Assembly (NCBI RefSeq): GCF_003254155.1
Contig: NZ_QKZI01000001.1
Coordinates: forward strand, 62,001 to 126,000
Origin: Psychrobacillus insolitus
Lineage (GTDB): Bacteria; Bacillota; Bacilli; Bacillales_A; Planococcaceae
Direction: 5' to 3'
Length of the DNA stretch: 64,000 bases
Each line of letters starts with the position of its first letter. The first letter of the stretch is position 1. The notes beneath the pieces were generated by a model. The model was given only the letters and a program-made list of their open reading frames with translations. It was not told where the DNA came from and made no database searches. The position numbers were made by a program, and so were the translations under genes. Shown piece after piece: positions 27,264 through 36,278 of this stretch.

Positions 27264-29891
27264 ATGGCATCCGAAAAAATTCTATTATTAGATGGAAATA
27301 GTCTCGCGTATCGAGCTTTTTTCGCATTACCTTTATTAACAAATGAGCACGGTATTCATACGAATGCTGTTTATGGTTTTACCATGATGCTTCAAAAAAT
27401 TATGGAAGAAGAAAAACCTACACATATGTTGGTTGCATTTGATGCTGGGAAAACAACTTTTAGACACTCAACTTTTGAAGAATATAAAGGTGGAAGACAA
27501 AAGACGCCACCAGAATTATCGGAGCAGTTTCCTTATATACGTAAACTAATTGATGCATATGGCATTAAACGATATGAACTTGAAATGTACGAAGCAGATG
27601 ATATTATTGGGACGCTTAGCAAGCAAGCTTACGAAAAAGGGCAGCAAGTTGTCATTGTTTCTGGAGATAAAGATTTAACACAGTTATCTACAGACAAGAC
27701 AACCGTTTATATAACAAGAAAAGGAATCACGGATATTGAAAAATATACACCTGCACATATAGAAGAAAAATACGGATTAACTCCGCTTCAAATTATTGAT
27801 ATGAAAGGTCTGATGGGAGATGCTTCTGATAATATTCCCGGCGTACCTGGAGTTGGCGAAAAGACGGCCATCAAATTATTAAAAGAACATGGTTCCGTAG
27901 AAAATCTGTATCAAGCTTTAGATACAGTTAGTGGAGTAAAACTAAAAGAGAAACTGACTGCAAATGAAGAGCAGGCCAAAATGAGTAAGTCACTTGCGAC
28001 GATAGAAGTGAATGCTCCTATTGAAGTGGCGATAGAAGATTTGACTTATAGTGGACCTAATATGGAAGATGTCGTAGCTATATGGAAGGAGCTTTCTTTT
28101 AAAACACTATTAGAGAAAACTGAGTATGTTGAGGAAGACCAAGAGACGACTGAAATACAATTTACAATTCTGGATGAAATTGATGCGTCCATTCTTCAAG
28201 ATACAATGGCACTCCATTTGGAAATGTATGATGAGCAATATCATACAAGTGAATTATTAGGAATCAGCTTATTTAACGGAGAAGAGAGTTATTTTGTTCC
28301 GGGATCAATTGCATTTGAATCACCTGTTTTTTGTACATGGTTAGAAGATGCCACGAAGATAAAATATTTAGCGGATTCAAAAGCAACACAAGCAGTTAGT
28401 AGGAAGCACAAAGTCAGTATGCATGGTGTTGATTTTGATCTACTATTAGCGGCATATATCGTGAATCCATCTATCTCTTCGGATGACGTTTCGTCAATAG
28501 CAAAAGAATTTGGCTATTATAATGTATTAACGAATGACAGTGTATACGGAAAAGGCGCAAAAAAATCGACACCAGAGTTGGATAAAATTGCAGAACATGC
28601 AAGTAGAAAAGCACAAGCATTATGGAATTTAAAACCCACACTGGAAGAAAAATTAAAAGAAAATGAACAATATAGTTTATATAAAGAATTAGAATTACCA
28701 TTAGCATCGATTTTAGGAACAATGGAATCGGATGGTGTAAAAGTAGATAAACAAATTCTAGTTGAAATGGGACAAGATTTAGAAGGAAAACTTCAAATAA
28801 TTGAAAAAGATATTTATGTTTTAGCTGGAGAAGAATTTAATATTAATTCACCTAAACAGCTTGGTGTGATTTTATTTGAAAAAATAGGGCTAACCCCATT
28901 GAAGAAAACCAAAACGGGTTATTCCACTGCTGCGGATGTTTTAGAGAAACTTGCTAGTGAGCATGAAATTATTGAACAAATATTACATTATCGTCAACTA
29001 GGCAAGCTTAACTCTACGTATATTGAAGGGTTATTGAAAGAAATACATGAAGATGACGGAAAAATACATACACGTTATCAACAAGCCTTAACTTCTACTG
29101 GACGTTTGAGCTCAATTAATCCAAATCTGCAAAATATTCCAGTTCGTTTAGAAGAAGGAAGAAAGATTCGAAAGGCATTTGTTCCTTCTAATCCGGATTG
29201 GGTTATGTTTGCAGCAGATTATTCTCAAATTGAACTTCGCGTGCTTGCACATATGTCAGAAGATGTTAATCTAGTGGATGCATTTAATCAAGATATGGAT
29301 ATTCATACAAAAACAGCGATGGATGTATTCCATGTGGAAAAAGAAGACGTAACATCAGATATGAGACGAGCTGCGAAAGCGGTTAACTTTGGAATTGTTT
29401 ATGGCATTAGTGATTATGGTTTATCTCAAAATTTGAATATTACGCGTAAAGAAGCTGCAACGTTTATAAAGCAGTATTTAAATAGCTTCCCAGGAGTTAA
29501 GGTGTACATGGATGAGATTGTACAAGAAGCAAAACAAAGAGGCTTTGTGACGACTATTTTAAATAGAAGAAGATACTTACCGGAAATTACGAGCTCTAAT
29601 TTTAACTTGCGTAGTTTTGCGGAGCGTACTGCAATGAATACACCAATCCAAGGTAGCGCAGCGGATATTATAAAAAAAGCGATGATTGATATGGCGCAGA
29701 GATTAATTGATGAAAATATGCAATCGAAAATGTTATTACAAGTACATGATGAATTGATCTTTGAAGCACCAAGAGAAGAACTTGCATTACTTGAAAAAAT
29801 TGTCCCAGAAGTAATGGAAGCAGCAATCAAGTTAAATGTTCCATTAAAAGTGGATTATGCATTTGGTTCATCTTGGTATGATACGAAGTAA
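27264..29891 (+). CDS. polA: DNA polymerase I
   Basis: PolI removes RNA primers and fills repair gaps. The 875-residue protein has an intact N-terminal 5' nuclease (LLLDGNSLAYRAFF, EADDIIGT, VVSGDKDLTQL, GLMGDASDNIPGVPGVGEKTA). The middle domain occupies the 3'-5' exonuclease position but lacks the DxE metal motif (LHLEMYDEQ instead), so no proofreading is expected, as in B. subtilis. The C-terminal polymerase has DYSQIELRVLAH, RRAAKAVNFGIVYG and QVHDELIFEAP. The ATG follows AAGGAG. mutM and coaE follow closely, giving a polA-mutM-coaE unit. Confidence 0.97.
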   Translation: MASEKILLLDGNSLAYRAFFALPLLTNEHGIHTNAVYGFTMMLQKIMEEEKPTHMLVAFDAGKTTFRHSTFEEYKGGRQKTPPELSEQFPYIRKLIDAYGIKRYELEMYEADDIIGTLSKQAYEKGQQVVIVSGDKDLTQLSTDKTTVYITRKGITDIEKYTPAHIEEKYGLTPLQIIDMKGLMGDASDNIPGVPGVGEKTAIKLLKEHGSVENLYQALDTVSGVKLKEKLTANEEQAKMSKSLATIEVNAPIEVAIEDLTYSGPNMEDVVAIWKELSFKTLLEKTEYVEEDQETTEIQFTILDEIDASILQDTMALHLEMYDEQYHTSELLGISLFNGEESYFVPGSIAFESPVFCTWLEDATKIKYLADSKATQAVSRKHKVSMHGVDFDLLLAAYIVNPSISSDDVSSIAKEFGYYNVLTNDSVYGKGAKKSTPELDKIAEHASRKAQALWNLKPTLEEKLKENEQYSLYKELELPLASILGTMESDGVKVDKQILVEMGQDLEGKLQIIEKDIYVLAGEEFNINSPKQLGVILFEKIGLTPLKKTKTGYSTAADVLEKLASEHEIIEQILHYRQLGKLNSTYIEGLLKEIHEDDGKIHTRYQQALTSTGRLSSINPNLQNIPVRLEEGRKIRKAFVPSNPDWVMFAADYSQIELRVLAHMSEDVNLVDAFNQDMDIHTKTAMDVFHVEKEDVTSDMRRAAKAVNFGIVYGISDYGLSQNLNITRKEAATFIKQYLNSFPGVKVYMDEIVQEAKQRGFVTTILNRRRYLPEITSSNFNLRSFAERTAMNTPIQGSAADIIKKAMIDMAQRLIDENMQSKMLLQVHDELIFEAPREELALLEKIVPEVMEAAIKLNVPLKVDYAFGSSWYDTK

Positions 29892-29903
29892 GGAGTGTAT
29901 GTA

Positions 29904-30776
29904 ATGCCTGAATTACCAGAAGTAGAAGGACTCGTTCGAGAGTTAAAACCGATTGTTACTGGTAAAACAATTGTTTCGGTAGATGTATCTGAAACGATTA
30001 TTAATTCTAAAGCAAGTGGGAAAGAGGCAATAATAAAAGGTGCGGATGTCGATACTTTTCGTAACTCTTTGCCTAATATGACGATTGAATCCATTGAAAG
30101 ACGTTCCAAATATATATACTTTCACCTAATGAAAGATGGGCTTCCCTATTTGCTCGTATCGCATCTAGGTATGTCAGGTGCTTGGTTTTACGTAAAAACA
30201 CTTCATGACATTGAAGAGGATAAATTTAAGCGTCATGCGCATGTAATTTTGCATTTTGATAATGGCGATTTACTAGTATATGCGGATATTCGACGATTTG
30301 GAGAACTTCGACTAATCATAAGTGAAGCGGATCATCCGCCATTATTGTTAATGGCACCAGAACCATTTGATACGGGTGCATTACCACATTATTTAGAAAA
30401 AAGTACATTGCCCAAATATGAAAATAAGCCAATTAAAGAATTTATCATGGATGGACAAATTGTTTCTGGTTGTGGAAATATTTACGCAACAGAAGCATTG
30501 TTTCGTATGAATTTACATCCCGGTAGAAAAGTGAAGCGTATTAGTGAAAAACGAAAAATTCAGTTGTTTGATGAAATAGTTATTGTTCTGTTAGATAGTA
30601 TTGAAAATGGTGGAAGTACTATTTCAGATTATCGGAGGATTAATGGGGAAACCGGAAATATGCAAAATAGATTACAAATGTATGGGAAAAAGATTTGTCC
30701 TACATGTGAGAAGAAAACTAAGCAACAGACGATAGGGGGAAGAACTTCTACGTATTGCCCAGCGTGTCAGCGATAG
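29904..30776 (+). CDS. mutM: Formamidopyrimidine-DNA glycosylase
   Basis: MutM excises oxidised purines such as 8-oxoguanine. The catalytic residues require the protein to begin Met-Pro-Glu, so ATG 29904 (MPELPEVEG, 290 residues) is the start; AAGGAGTG lies just upstream and the in-frame GTG at 29895 would hide the N-terminal proline. Also present are the lysine loop RRSKYIYF, GCGNIYATEALF, and a C-terminal zinc finger of four cysteines (CPTCEKK and CPACQR). The gene follows polA by 12 bases. Confidence 0.97.
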   Translation: MPELPEVEGLVRELKPIVTGKTIVSVDVSETIINSKASGKEAIIKGADVDTFRNSLPNMTIESIERRSKYIYFHLMKDGLPYLLVSHLGMSGAWFYVKTLHDIEEDKFKRHAHVILHFDNGDLLVYADIRRFGELRLIISEADHPPLLLMAPEPFDTGALPHYLEKSTLPKYENKPIKEFIMDGQIVSGCGNIYATEALFRMNLHPGRKVKRISEKRKIQLFDEIVIVLLDSIENGGSTISDYRRINGETGNMQNRLQMYGKKICPTCEKKTKQQTIGGRTSTYCPACQR

Positions 30777-30793
30777 TGGAAGTTTGATAATGT

Positions 30794-31381
30794 ATGATTA
30801 TTGGATTAACAGGAAGTATTGCGAGTGGAAAAAGTACAGTGTCAAATATGCTAAGTAAATTAGGATTTCCAATCATCGATGCGGATTTAATCGCAAGAAT
30901 TGTAGTGGAGAAGGGATCAAAAACACTAGAGTCTATTACAGAGTCCTTTGGTGAAGAGGTAATAGCGGATGATGGTTCACTTCATCGTGGAAAATTAGGT
31001 GAAATCATTTTTACGAACCCTTCGAAACGAAAGCAACTAAATGACATTATTCATCCTGCGATTCGAGCAGAAATGCTACGACAAAAAGAAGAGCTGATAA
31101 AAGAAGGTCATCCTACGATTGTTATGGATATCCCTCTATTATTTGAAAGTAAGCTTTCGCACTATGTGGATAAAATATTGGTAGTAACGGTGACCGAAGA
31201 AATACAGTTAGCTCGATTGATGGCTCGCAATAATTATTCATTAGAGGAAGCAAAGGCAAGAATTCAATCTCAGCTACCACTTTCGATTAAAGAAAAAGGT
31301 GCAGATGCAGTTATTTATAATAACGGCACCTTAGAGTCAACAGAAGAACAACTAAATAAAATTCTACTAGCTTGGAAATAA
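30794..31381 (+). CDS. coaE: Dephospho-CoA kinase
   Basis: CoaE performs the last step of coenzyme A synthesis, phosphorylating dephospho-CoA. The 195-residue protein starts with a P-loop, GLTGSIASGKST (residues 4-15), then DADLIAR with the catalytic aspartate, HPAIRAEM and VMDIPLLFES. The ATG overlaps no gene and follows a weak site GTGGAAG, 17 bases after mutM. It is the last gene of the polA-mutM-coaE unit; I saw no clear terminator before the gapB promoter. Confidence 0.95.
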   Translation: MIIGLTGSIASGKSTVSNMLSKLGFPIIDADLIARIVVEKGSKTLESITESFGEEVIADDGSLHRGKLGEIIFTNPSKRKQLNDIIHPAIRAEMLRQKEELIKEGHPTIVMDIPLLFESKLSHYVDKILVVTVTEEIQLARLMARNNYSLEEAKARIQSQLPLSIKEKGADAVIYNNGTLESTEEQLNKILLAWK

Positions 31382-31424
31382 TAAATTTAATTTTTCTATT
31401 TTAGAGGCTACACAATTCTGTAAT

Positions 31425-31435
31425 TATGTTATACT
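31425..31435 (+). promoter_or_regulatory. CcpN-type operator over the gapB -10 box
   Basis: TATGTTATACT fits the CcpN consensus TRTGHYATAYW at every position and overlaps the probable -10 TATACT (31430-31435). The -35 region (GCTACA, 17 bases upstream) is poor. In B. subtilis, CcpN represses gapB and pckA at such sites when glucose is present. Confidence 0.7.
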
Positions 31436-31486
31436 AATTCAAGATAAAAAATATAAAGTATCACACAGTTACAGGAGGATTTATAT

Positions 31487-32494
31487 ATGGTAGCTTCAAT
31501 CGCAATAAACGGGTTTGGACGTATTGGTCGTATGGTATTTCGTCAAGCAATAGTGCAAGATGACTTAAATGTTGTAGCAATAAATGTAAGATACCCATTA
31601 GAAACATTGGCGCATCTCATTAAATATGATTCTACACATGGCACTTTTTCTGGAACAATTGAAATTGACGAAGATGCACTAATCGTCAATGGAAAACGTG
31701 TTCAAATCGTTAATGATCGTAATCCTGCAAATTTACCTTGGAAAGAACTTAATGTTGATATCGTTATTGAATCAACAGGCGTCTTTAATGATGGAGAAAA
31801 AGCAGTAGCTCATATAGAAGCTGGAGCCAAAAAAGTAATTATAACAGCTCCTGCGAAAAATGAAGATATCACAATTGTAATGGGTGTAAATGATGACAAA
31901 TTAGATGTATCCGTACATAATATTATTTCTAATGCTAGCTGTACAACGAACTGTTTAGCTCCAGTTGTAAAAGTATTAAATGACACTTTTGGAATTGAAA
32001 ATGGTTTAATGACAACTATTCATTCATATACAAATGATCAAAATAACTTAGATAATCCACATAAGGATTTGCGTCGTGCTCGTGCATGTGCCCAATCTAT
32101 TATTCCTACGACGACTGGTGCTGCAAAAGCACTGACACTTGTCTTACCAGAGTTAGAAGGAAAAATGCATGGAATGGCTTTACGAGTGCCAACTCCAAAT
32201 GTGTCTTTAGTAGATTTAGTAGTTGATTTACAGCAGGATGTAACGATTGAAGATGTAAATGCTTCATTTGTAAAAGCATCAGAGGAATCAATGAACGGAA
32301 TTCTTGAACTTACGATGGAACCTCTAGTTTCTATAGACTTTAATACTACTACGAATTCAACAACTATTGATGGTTTGTCTACAATGGTAATTGGTAAACG
32401 TAAAGTTAAAGTTATCGCTTGGTATGATAACGAGTGGGGTTACTCTGCTCGTGTAGTAGATTTAACGAAAAAAGTAGCAGCAGCAGCACTATAA
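31487..32494 (+). CDS. gapB: Glyceraldehyde-3-phosphate dehydrogenase, gluconeogenic NADP type
   Basis: GapB works in the gluconeogenic direction. The protein (335 residues) has the NAD(P) fold AINGFGRIGRMVFR, the catalytic cysteine 152 in SNASCTTNCLAP, and WYDNEWGY near the end. The residue that marks NAD preference in glycolytic GapA, an aspartate after the second strand, is absent; here it reads AINVRYPLETLAHL, matching B. subtilis GapB. The ATG follows GGAGG. The promoter carries a CcpN-like box, supporting the gluconeogenic assignment. In B. subtilis speD follows gapB; here a terminator and a repeat follow instead. Confidence 0.94.
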   Translation: MVASIAINGFGRIGRMVFRQAIVQDDLNVVAINVRYPLETLAHLIKYDSTHGTFSGTIEIDEDALIVNGKRVQIVNDRNPANLPWKELNVDIVIESTGVFNDGEKAVAHIEAGAKKVIITAPAKNEDITIVMGVNDDKLDVSVHNIISNASCTTNCLAPVVKVLNDTFGIENGLMTTIHSYTNDQNNLDNPHKDLRRARACAQSIIPTTTGAAKALTLVLPELEGKMHGMALRVPTPNVSLVDLVVDLQQDVTIEDVNASFVKASEESMNGILELTMEPLVSIDFNTTTNSTTIDGLSTMVIGKRKVKVIAWYDNEWGYSARVVDLTKKVAAAAL

Positions 32495-32529
32495 TTTTAG
32501 TTGGCTATAATTTATTTATTTGTCACAGT

Positions 32530-32577
32530 ACTGTCCAGAAAGTCAGGAAAACTGATTTTTTGCGGCAGTCTTTTTTT
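32530..32577 (+). terminator. Terminator of gapB
   Basis: The long stem ACTGTCCAGAAAGTCAG (32530-32546) pairs with CTGATTTTTTGCGGCAGT (32552-32569), with wobble pairs and a small bulge, around GAAAA; then seven Ts. Confidence 0.8.
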
Positions 32578-32643
32578 ATGTAGTTTTTCAATTCTTATTT
32601 TCTATATCTAGTTGTACTTATTTCCCCTATATTATTCTCTTAT

Positions 32644-32774
32644 CTGATTTTCGTTGCGAGCGGCGACTCCAGTGGGATTAGCGTGACAGGTGAGACCCCA
32701 CAGGAGCGCGGTTTTCGCGACGAGGAGGCTCACCGCACGCCCCACGGAAAGCGTCCGCTCGTAACGAAAATCAG
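32644..32774. repeat. 131-bp GC-rich palindromic repeat element
   Basis: The outer arms 32644-32663 and 32755-32774 are inverted repeats matching at 19 of 20 positions. The core (GGTGAGACCCC ... GAGGCTCACC) has a second inverted pairing and is far richer in G and C than its surroundings. I recognise the phrases GGAAAGCGTCCGCTCG and GAGGAGGCTCACC from repeats scattered through many Bacillales genomes. It lies between the gapB terminator and nrdR and contains no gene. Confidence 0.8.
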
Positions 32775-32972
32775 CGTGGATCAGGTTTTTTTATTTCACC
32801 AACTTTTCATTTATCTATCATGGCTATAGCTAGGAATATCTATAGTTGCATAATGAAGTAAATAAACATATAATAGTGTTCACGTACTTTTGCATACAGA
32901 CTACTAAGTAAGTATGTCAAAGCAAACAGTAAAAGTTCAATTAAAATCTCCATTACGTAGCTTAAATAATAG
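32775..32972. other. Gene-free spacer before nrdR
   Basis: About 200 AT-rich bases separate the GC-rich repeat from a terminator hairpin. The only open frame (ATG at 32914, 31 codons) has no proper ribosome binding site and runs into the hairpin. A short transcript ending at that hairpin is possible but unproved. Confidence 0.4.
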
Positions 32973-32998
32973 GCAGAGGATGTATTCCTCTGCTTTTT
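32973..32998 (+). terminator. Rho-independent terminator upstream of nrdR
   Basis: GCAGAGGA pairs perfectly with TCCTCTGC around TGTAT, followed by five Ts. No annotated gene ends here, so it either shields nrdR or ends an unrecognised small transcript. Confidence 0.82.
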
Positions 32999-33065
32999 CG
33001 ATTTTATAGTCGAATCTTGTTATACTAGATATATAAATTAATGTTTGGAATTAGGAGAGGTCTAT

Positions 33066-33530
33066 ATGAGATGCCCAGCATGTCAATTTAATGGCACGAA
33101 AGTTGTCGATTCACGTCCGGTGGATGACAGCAAAGCAATTAGAAGAAGAAGAGAATGTGAAGATTGTGGTTTTCGATTCACAACTTTTGAAAAAGTAGAA
33201 GAGACACCATTAGTTCTTGTGAAAAAAGATGGGTCTCGAGAAGAATTTAGTCGGGAGAAAATTTTACGTGGTCTCATACGTGCGTGTGAAAAAAGACCAG
33301 TTGCACTAGATGTATTAGAAAATATTGTTTTTTCTATTGAAAAAGAACTGAGAAGAGCGGGAAATTCTGAAGTGAAAAGTGAAGAAGTTGGAGAAAAAGT
33401 AATGGACAAGCTGTCAAAAGTAGATGAAGTTGCTTATGTTCGATTTGCTTCCGTGTATCGACAATTCAAAGATATTAATGTATTTATTGAGGAATTAAAA
33501 GAAATTATGAAGAAAAACCCTTCACTTTAA
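33066..33530 (+). CDS. nrdR: Transcriptional repressor NrdR
   Basis: NrdR represses ribonucleotide reductase genes when dATP/ATP occupies its cone. The 154-residue protein has a zinc ribbon (C3-x2-C6 and C31-x2-C34) and an ATP-cone domain (about residues 49-139, starting [20 protein letters not shown]). I chose ATG 33066 because AGGAGAGG lies 5-6 bases upstream; the in-frame TTG at 33045 precedes that site. dnaB and dnaI follow, giving an nrdR-dnaB-dnaI unit as in other Bacillales. Confidence 0.96.
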   Translation: MRCPACQFNGTKVVDSRPVDDSKAIRRRRECEDCGFRFTTFEKVEETPLVLVKKDGSREEFSREKILRGLIRACEKRPVALDVLENIVFSIEKELRRAGNSEVKSEEVGEKVMDKLSKVDEVAYVRFASVYRQFKDINVFIEELKEIMKKNPSL

Positions 33531-33565
33531 GAAAAAAGTAGATGAAATAAAGAGAGTAGGTGCAG

Positions 33566-34927
33566 TTGTCGATGTTATATAAAGAGCTACAACCAGCTGA
33601 TACATATATGATTCGTCTGCCGTATTCTTTCTCAGATTATGACCGACAATTATTAACATTGTTTTACCAACCGATAGTTGGGGCAGAAGCCATAAGTTTA
33701 TATTTAACTTTTTGGGCAGATGGAGAAGGAAAAAATAACGACCAATGGACACATTATCATTTGATGAATGTACTAGGTTTTCCGGTAGGTAAAATTTTTC
33801 AGGCTAGAATTACCCTTGAAGCAATAGGGTTATTGCGAAGCTTTAAAAAAACAGAGAATAATGAAAGAGCCTTTTATTATGAACTATCTGCTCCTCTTGA
33901 TGCAGAATCCTTTTTAAAAGATCCTTTGTTATCGATGTTTCTACTCAACAAGGTTGGAGAAAACGCATATAAACAGTTAAGGAATCGGTTTATACAACCA
34001 ACTAAATGGAAAGAAGGATTTTCAGACGTCTCTCGAACATTTATGGATGTTTTTAAACCCTCTACTAAAACTGGAAATACGATTAGCAACGATGAGCAAT
34101 TTGAATCGAAAGCTAGAAAATCGAGTATTCCTTTTTACTATGAAGGCTTTGACTTTGCTTTATTACAAGATGGATTATCAGAACAATTAGTTCCAAAATC
34201 AGCTTTGACGCTAGAAGCAAAAGAAGTAATTGCAAAGCTAGCCTTTCTTTACAAATTAAACCCTATTGATATGCAAAAAGTAGTCATTCTTGCATTAGAT
34301 GACGAGTTGCAACTCTCAGAGTCTAGGATCAAGAAGGCGTGTGCAGATTTTTATAAGCTCACCGTATCTAAAAATGCACCAATTATCCAAAAAATAGTGG
34401 AGATTAAAACTCCAGCTCTTCTTAATACTACCCCGCTTACAAAAGAGGAAGAGTTAATTCATTATTTGGAAACAACTGCTCCTATTGATGTGTTAAAGGA
34501 TATTGCAAATGGAAAAGAGCCTATTTTAGCAGATGTGCAATTGGCGAATCATTTTGTGACACATTTTAAAATGCCGGTAGGTGTAGTAAATGTATTGTTG
34601 CAATATGTTTTACTGCGAACAGACATGAAGCTTACTAAAAATTATGCAGAAAAAATTGCCTCTCACTGGATGCGCAAAGATGTTCAAACTGCTAAAGAAG
34701 CGATGGAACTAGCAAGAAATGAACACGAGCAATATACGAAGTGGAAAAATGAAGGTTCGAAACAAAAAACATATACGAAAAAGCCAACAAGAGAAGAAAA
34801 AGTGCCAGATTGGTTCTATAAAAAAGACGGTGAAACGAAACAATCTGGAAAAGAAACAAATGGCATACAAAATATAGATGAAGAGAGAAGACAATTATTA
34901 GCTGAACTTGGCGTAACGAAAAGGTAG
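33566..34927 (+). CDS. dnaB: Replication initiation/membrane attachment protein DnaB
   Basis: DnaB of Firmicutes (not the E. coli helicase) helps load the replicative helicase at oriC with DnaD and DnaI. The protein of about 453 residues has an N-terminal winged-helix DDBH1-like domain (about 15-120, with YDRQLLTLFYQPIVG) and DDBH2 repeats in the second half (LEAKEVIAKLAFLY and DIANGKEPILADVQLAN with NVLLQYVLLRTD). The C-terminus is charged. The start is ambiguous: GTG 33560, TTG 33566 and ATG 33572 share one site, AGTAGGTG. I prefer TTG 33566 on spacing and length to the first conserved tyrosine. Confidence 0.9.
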   Translation: MSMLYKELQPADTYMIRLPYSFSDYDRQLLTLFYQPIVGAEAISLYLTFWADGEGKNNDQWTHYHLMNVLGFPVGKIFQARITLEAIGLLRSFKKTENNERAFYYELSAPLDAESFLKDPLLSMFLLNKVGENAYKQLRNRFIQPTKWKEGFSDVSRTFMDVFKPSTKTGNTISNDEQFESKARKSSIPFYYEGFDFALLQDGLSEQLVPKSALTLEAKEVIAKLAFLYKLNPIDMQKVVILALDDELQLSESRIKKACADFYKLTVSKNAPIIQKIVEIKTPALLNTTPLTKEEELIHYLETTAPIDVLKDIANGKEPILADVQLANHFVTHFKMPVGVVNVLLQYVLLRTDMKLTKNYAEKIASHWMRKDVQTAKEAMELARNEHEQYTKWKNEGSKQKTYTKKPTREEKVPDWFYKKDGETKQSGKETNGIQNIDEERRQLLAELGVTKR

Positions 34928-34936
34928 GTGGATTAA

Positions 34937-35881
34937 GTGGAGCGTATTAATGAAACATTGAAAAGAGTTGTACAATCACCTGAGTTTTCAACAAGGCTTG
35001 ATGATATAAAGAAAGAAGTGTTAGAAAATCCAGGAATACAGAAATTCTTGGAAGACAACGCTTCAGTTATATCTAAGCAAATCGTAGATCGTAGTTTAAG
35101 TAAATTATATGAATATAAATCTCAATCTCATCAGTGCGATTCTTGCCAATCACTAGAGTTGTGTACCAATTTCATGAAGGGATATGAACCGAAGCTGATT
35201 TTAGATCGAAATTTAATTGATATAGAATATGTTCGTTGTAAACGTGGAATTATAGAGGATGAACGAAAGAAAGTAACATCTATGATTGACAGTATTCATA
35301 TGCCAAAAGAAGTAATGGAAGCAACTTTAGCGGGAGTCGACTTAGAAGATGGTAGTCGAGTCGTTGCAGTTCGAGCAGCAAAAAACTTTTTGAATGAATG
35401 GGAACGTACAAATGTATTGCCTCCGAAAGGGTTGTATATTAGTGGGAAATTCGGTGTTGGAAAGTCATATTTACTTGGTGCCCTAGCAAATGAATTAGCG
35501 GCAAGACATATTCATTCAGTAGTTGTTTATGTTCCAGAATTTTTCCGTGAGATGAAACAAGCAATACAAGATCAAACTCTTTCTGAAAAGATTGAATTTG
35601 TTAAACGTGCCCCTGTTTTAATGTTAGATGATATTGGAGCGGAAACAATGTCTAGCTGGACAAGAGATGAAATTTTAGGGACAATCCTACAATATAGAAT
35701 GTCTGAGCAGTTACCAACTTTCTTGACCTCAAACTTTAACTATGATGAATTAGAACATCATTTATCATTTACGCAACGCGGAGAAAAAGAAGTTGTTAAA
35801 GCTGGTAGAATTATGGAGCGTATTCGATCTCTTACTATTCCTATTTCACTCCATGGGAAAAATTGGAGAGATAAGGAATAG
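34937..35881 (+). CDS. dnaI: Primosomal helicase loader DnaI
   Basis: DnaI is an AAA+ ATPase that loads the replicative helicase DnaC. The 314-residue protein has an N-terminal helicase-binding domain with a cysteine cluster (CDSCQSLELC and a later CKRG) that may bind zinc. The ATPase core has Walker A SGKFGVGKSYLL near residue 172, Walker B VLMLDDIGAE, and an arginine-rich sensor region, GRIMERIRSL. The start is GTG 34937 with AGGTGG six bases before it, ten bases after the dnaB stop. Confidence 0.95.
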   Translation: MERINETLKRVVQSPEFSTRLDDIKKEVLENPGIQKFLEDNASVISKQIVDRSLSKLYEYKSQSHQCDSCQSLELCTNFMKGYEPKLILDRNLIDIEYVRCKRGIIEDERKKVTSMIDSIHMPKEVMEATLAGVDLEDGSRVVAVRAAKNFLNEWERTNVLPPKGLYISGKFGVGKSYLLGALANELAARHIHSVVVYVPEFFREMKQAIQDQTLSEKIEFVKRAPVLMLDDIGAETMSSWTRDEILGTILQYRMSEQLPTFLTSNFNYDELEHHLSFTQRGEKEVVKAGRIMERIRSLTIPISLHGKNWRDKE

Positions 35882-35957
35882 TAATCGTCTATGTTTACCT
35901 TTGGATATAGATGGAAATGTTAGTTTCAATTAGACCTTGGTAAATTTGTTTAACTAC

Positions 35958-35986
35958 TTGCAAATGCTTTTTGAGTGGCGTATAAT
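35958..35986 (+). promoter_or_regulatory. SigA promoter of thrS
   Basis: TTGCAA (35958-35963) and perfect TATAAT (35981-35986) are 17 bases apart, just upstream of the T-box leader. Confidence 0.85.
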
Positions 35987-35999
35987 TTTGACAGAAGAA

Positions 36000-36258
36000 T
36001 AATCAAATGCGTTGAAGAGGACAATAATCAGTTTGTACGACTTTAAAGAGAGAGAAGCCTAGGCTGTAAGCTTCTTAAGTATCGGCAATCGATTTACCAC
36101 CTCCGAGCAGTAACTTTAACCTAATGTTAAAATTATCGGTTACCGGTCCGTTAGCCGATGCAGAGCTTCGTCTATATTATTTGGTATGCAATAGACAGAA
36201 GAAGGGTGGAAACACGATTTAACCTCGTCCCTTTTTAGGGAGGGGGTTTTTTATATTT
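36000..36258 (+). ncRNA. Threonine T-box leader of thrS
   Basis: The leader has a long stem I region, a specifier candidate ACC (36096-36098, Thr), a stem III hairpin (ATCGGTTA...TAGCCGAT near 36133-36160), and the T-box core GGGTGGAAACACG at 36204-36216. The core's TGGA would pair with a tRNA ending UCCA, as tRNA-Thr does. The terminator CCTCGTCCC/GGGAGGGGG with a T-run ends at about 36258. Uncharged tRNA-Thr should stabilise the antiterminator and switch thrS on. Confidence 0.93.
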
Positions 36259-36278
36259 TTTTAAGAGGAGTGTTCAAA

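Noticed and set aside
29426-29830. Long minus-strand frame within polA
   Set aside because: It lies wholly opposite the conserved polymerase domain and has no family features; it is a shadow of polA coding bias.
32914-33009. Small 31-codon open frame with ATG before nrdR
   Set aside because: It has no convincing ribosome binding site, and its second half is the terminator hairpin itself.
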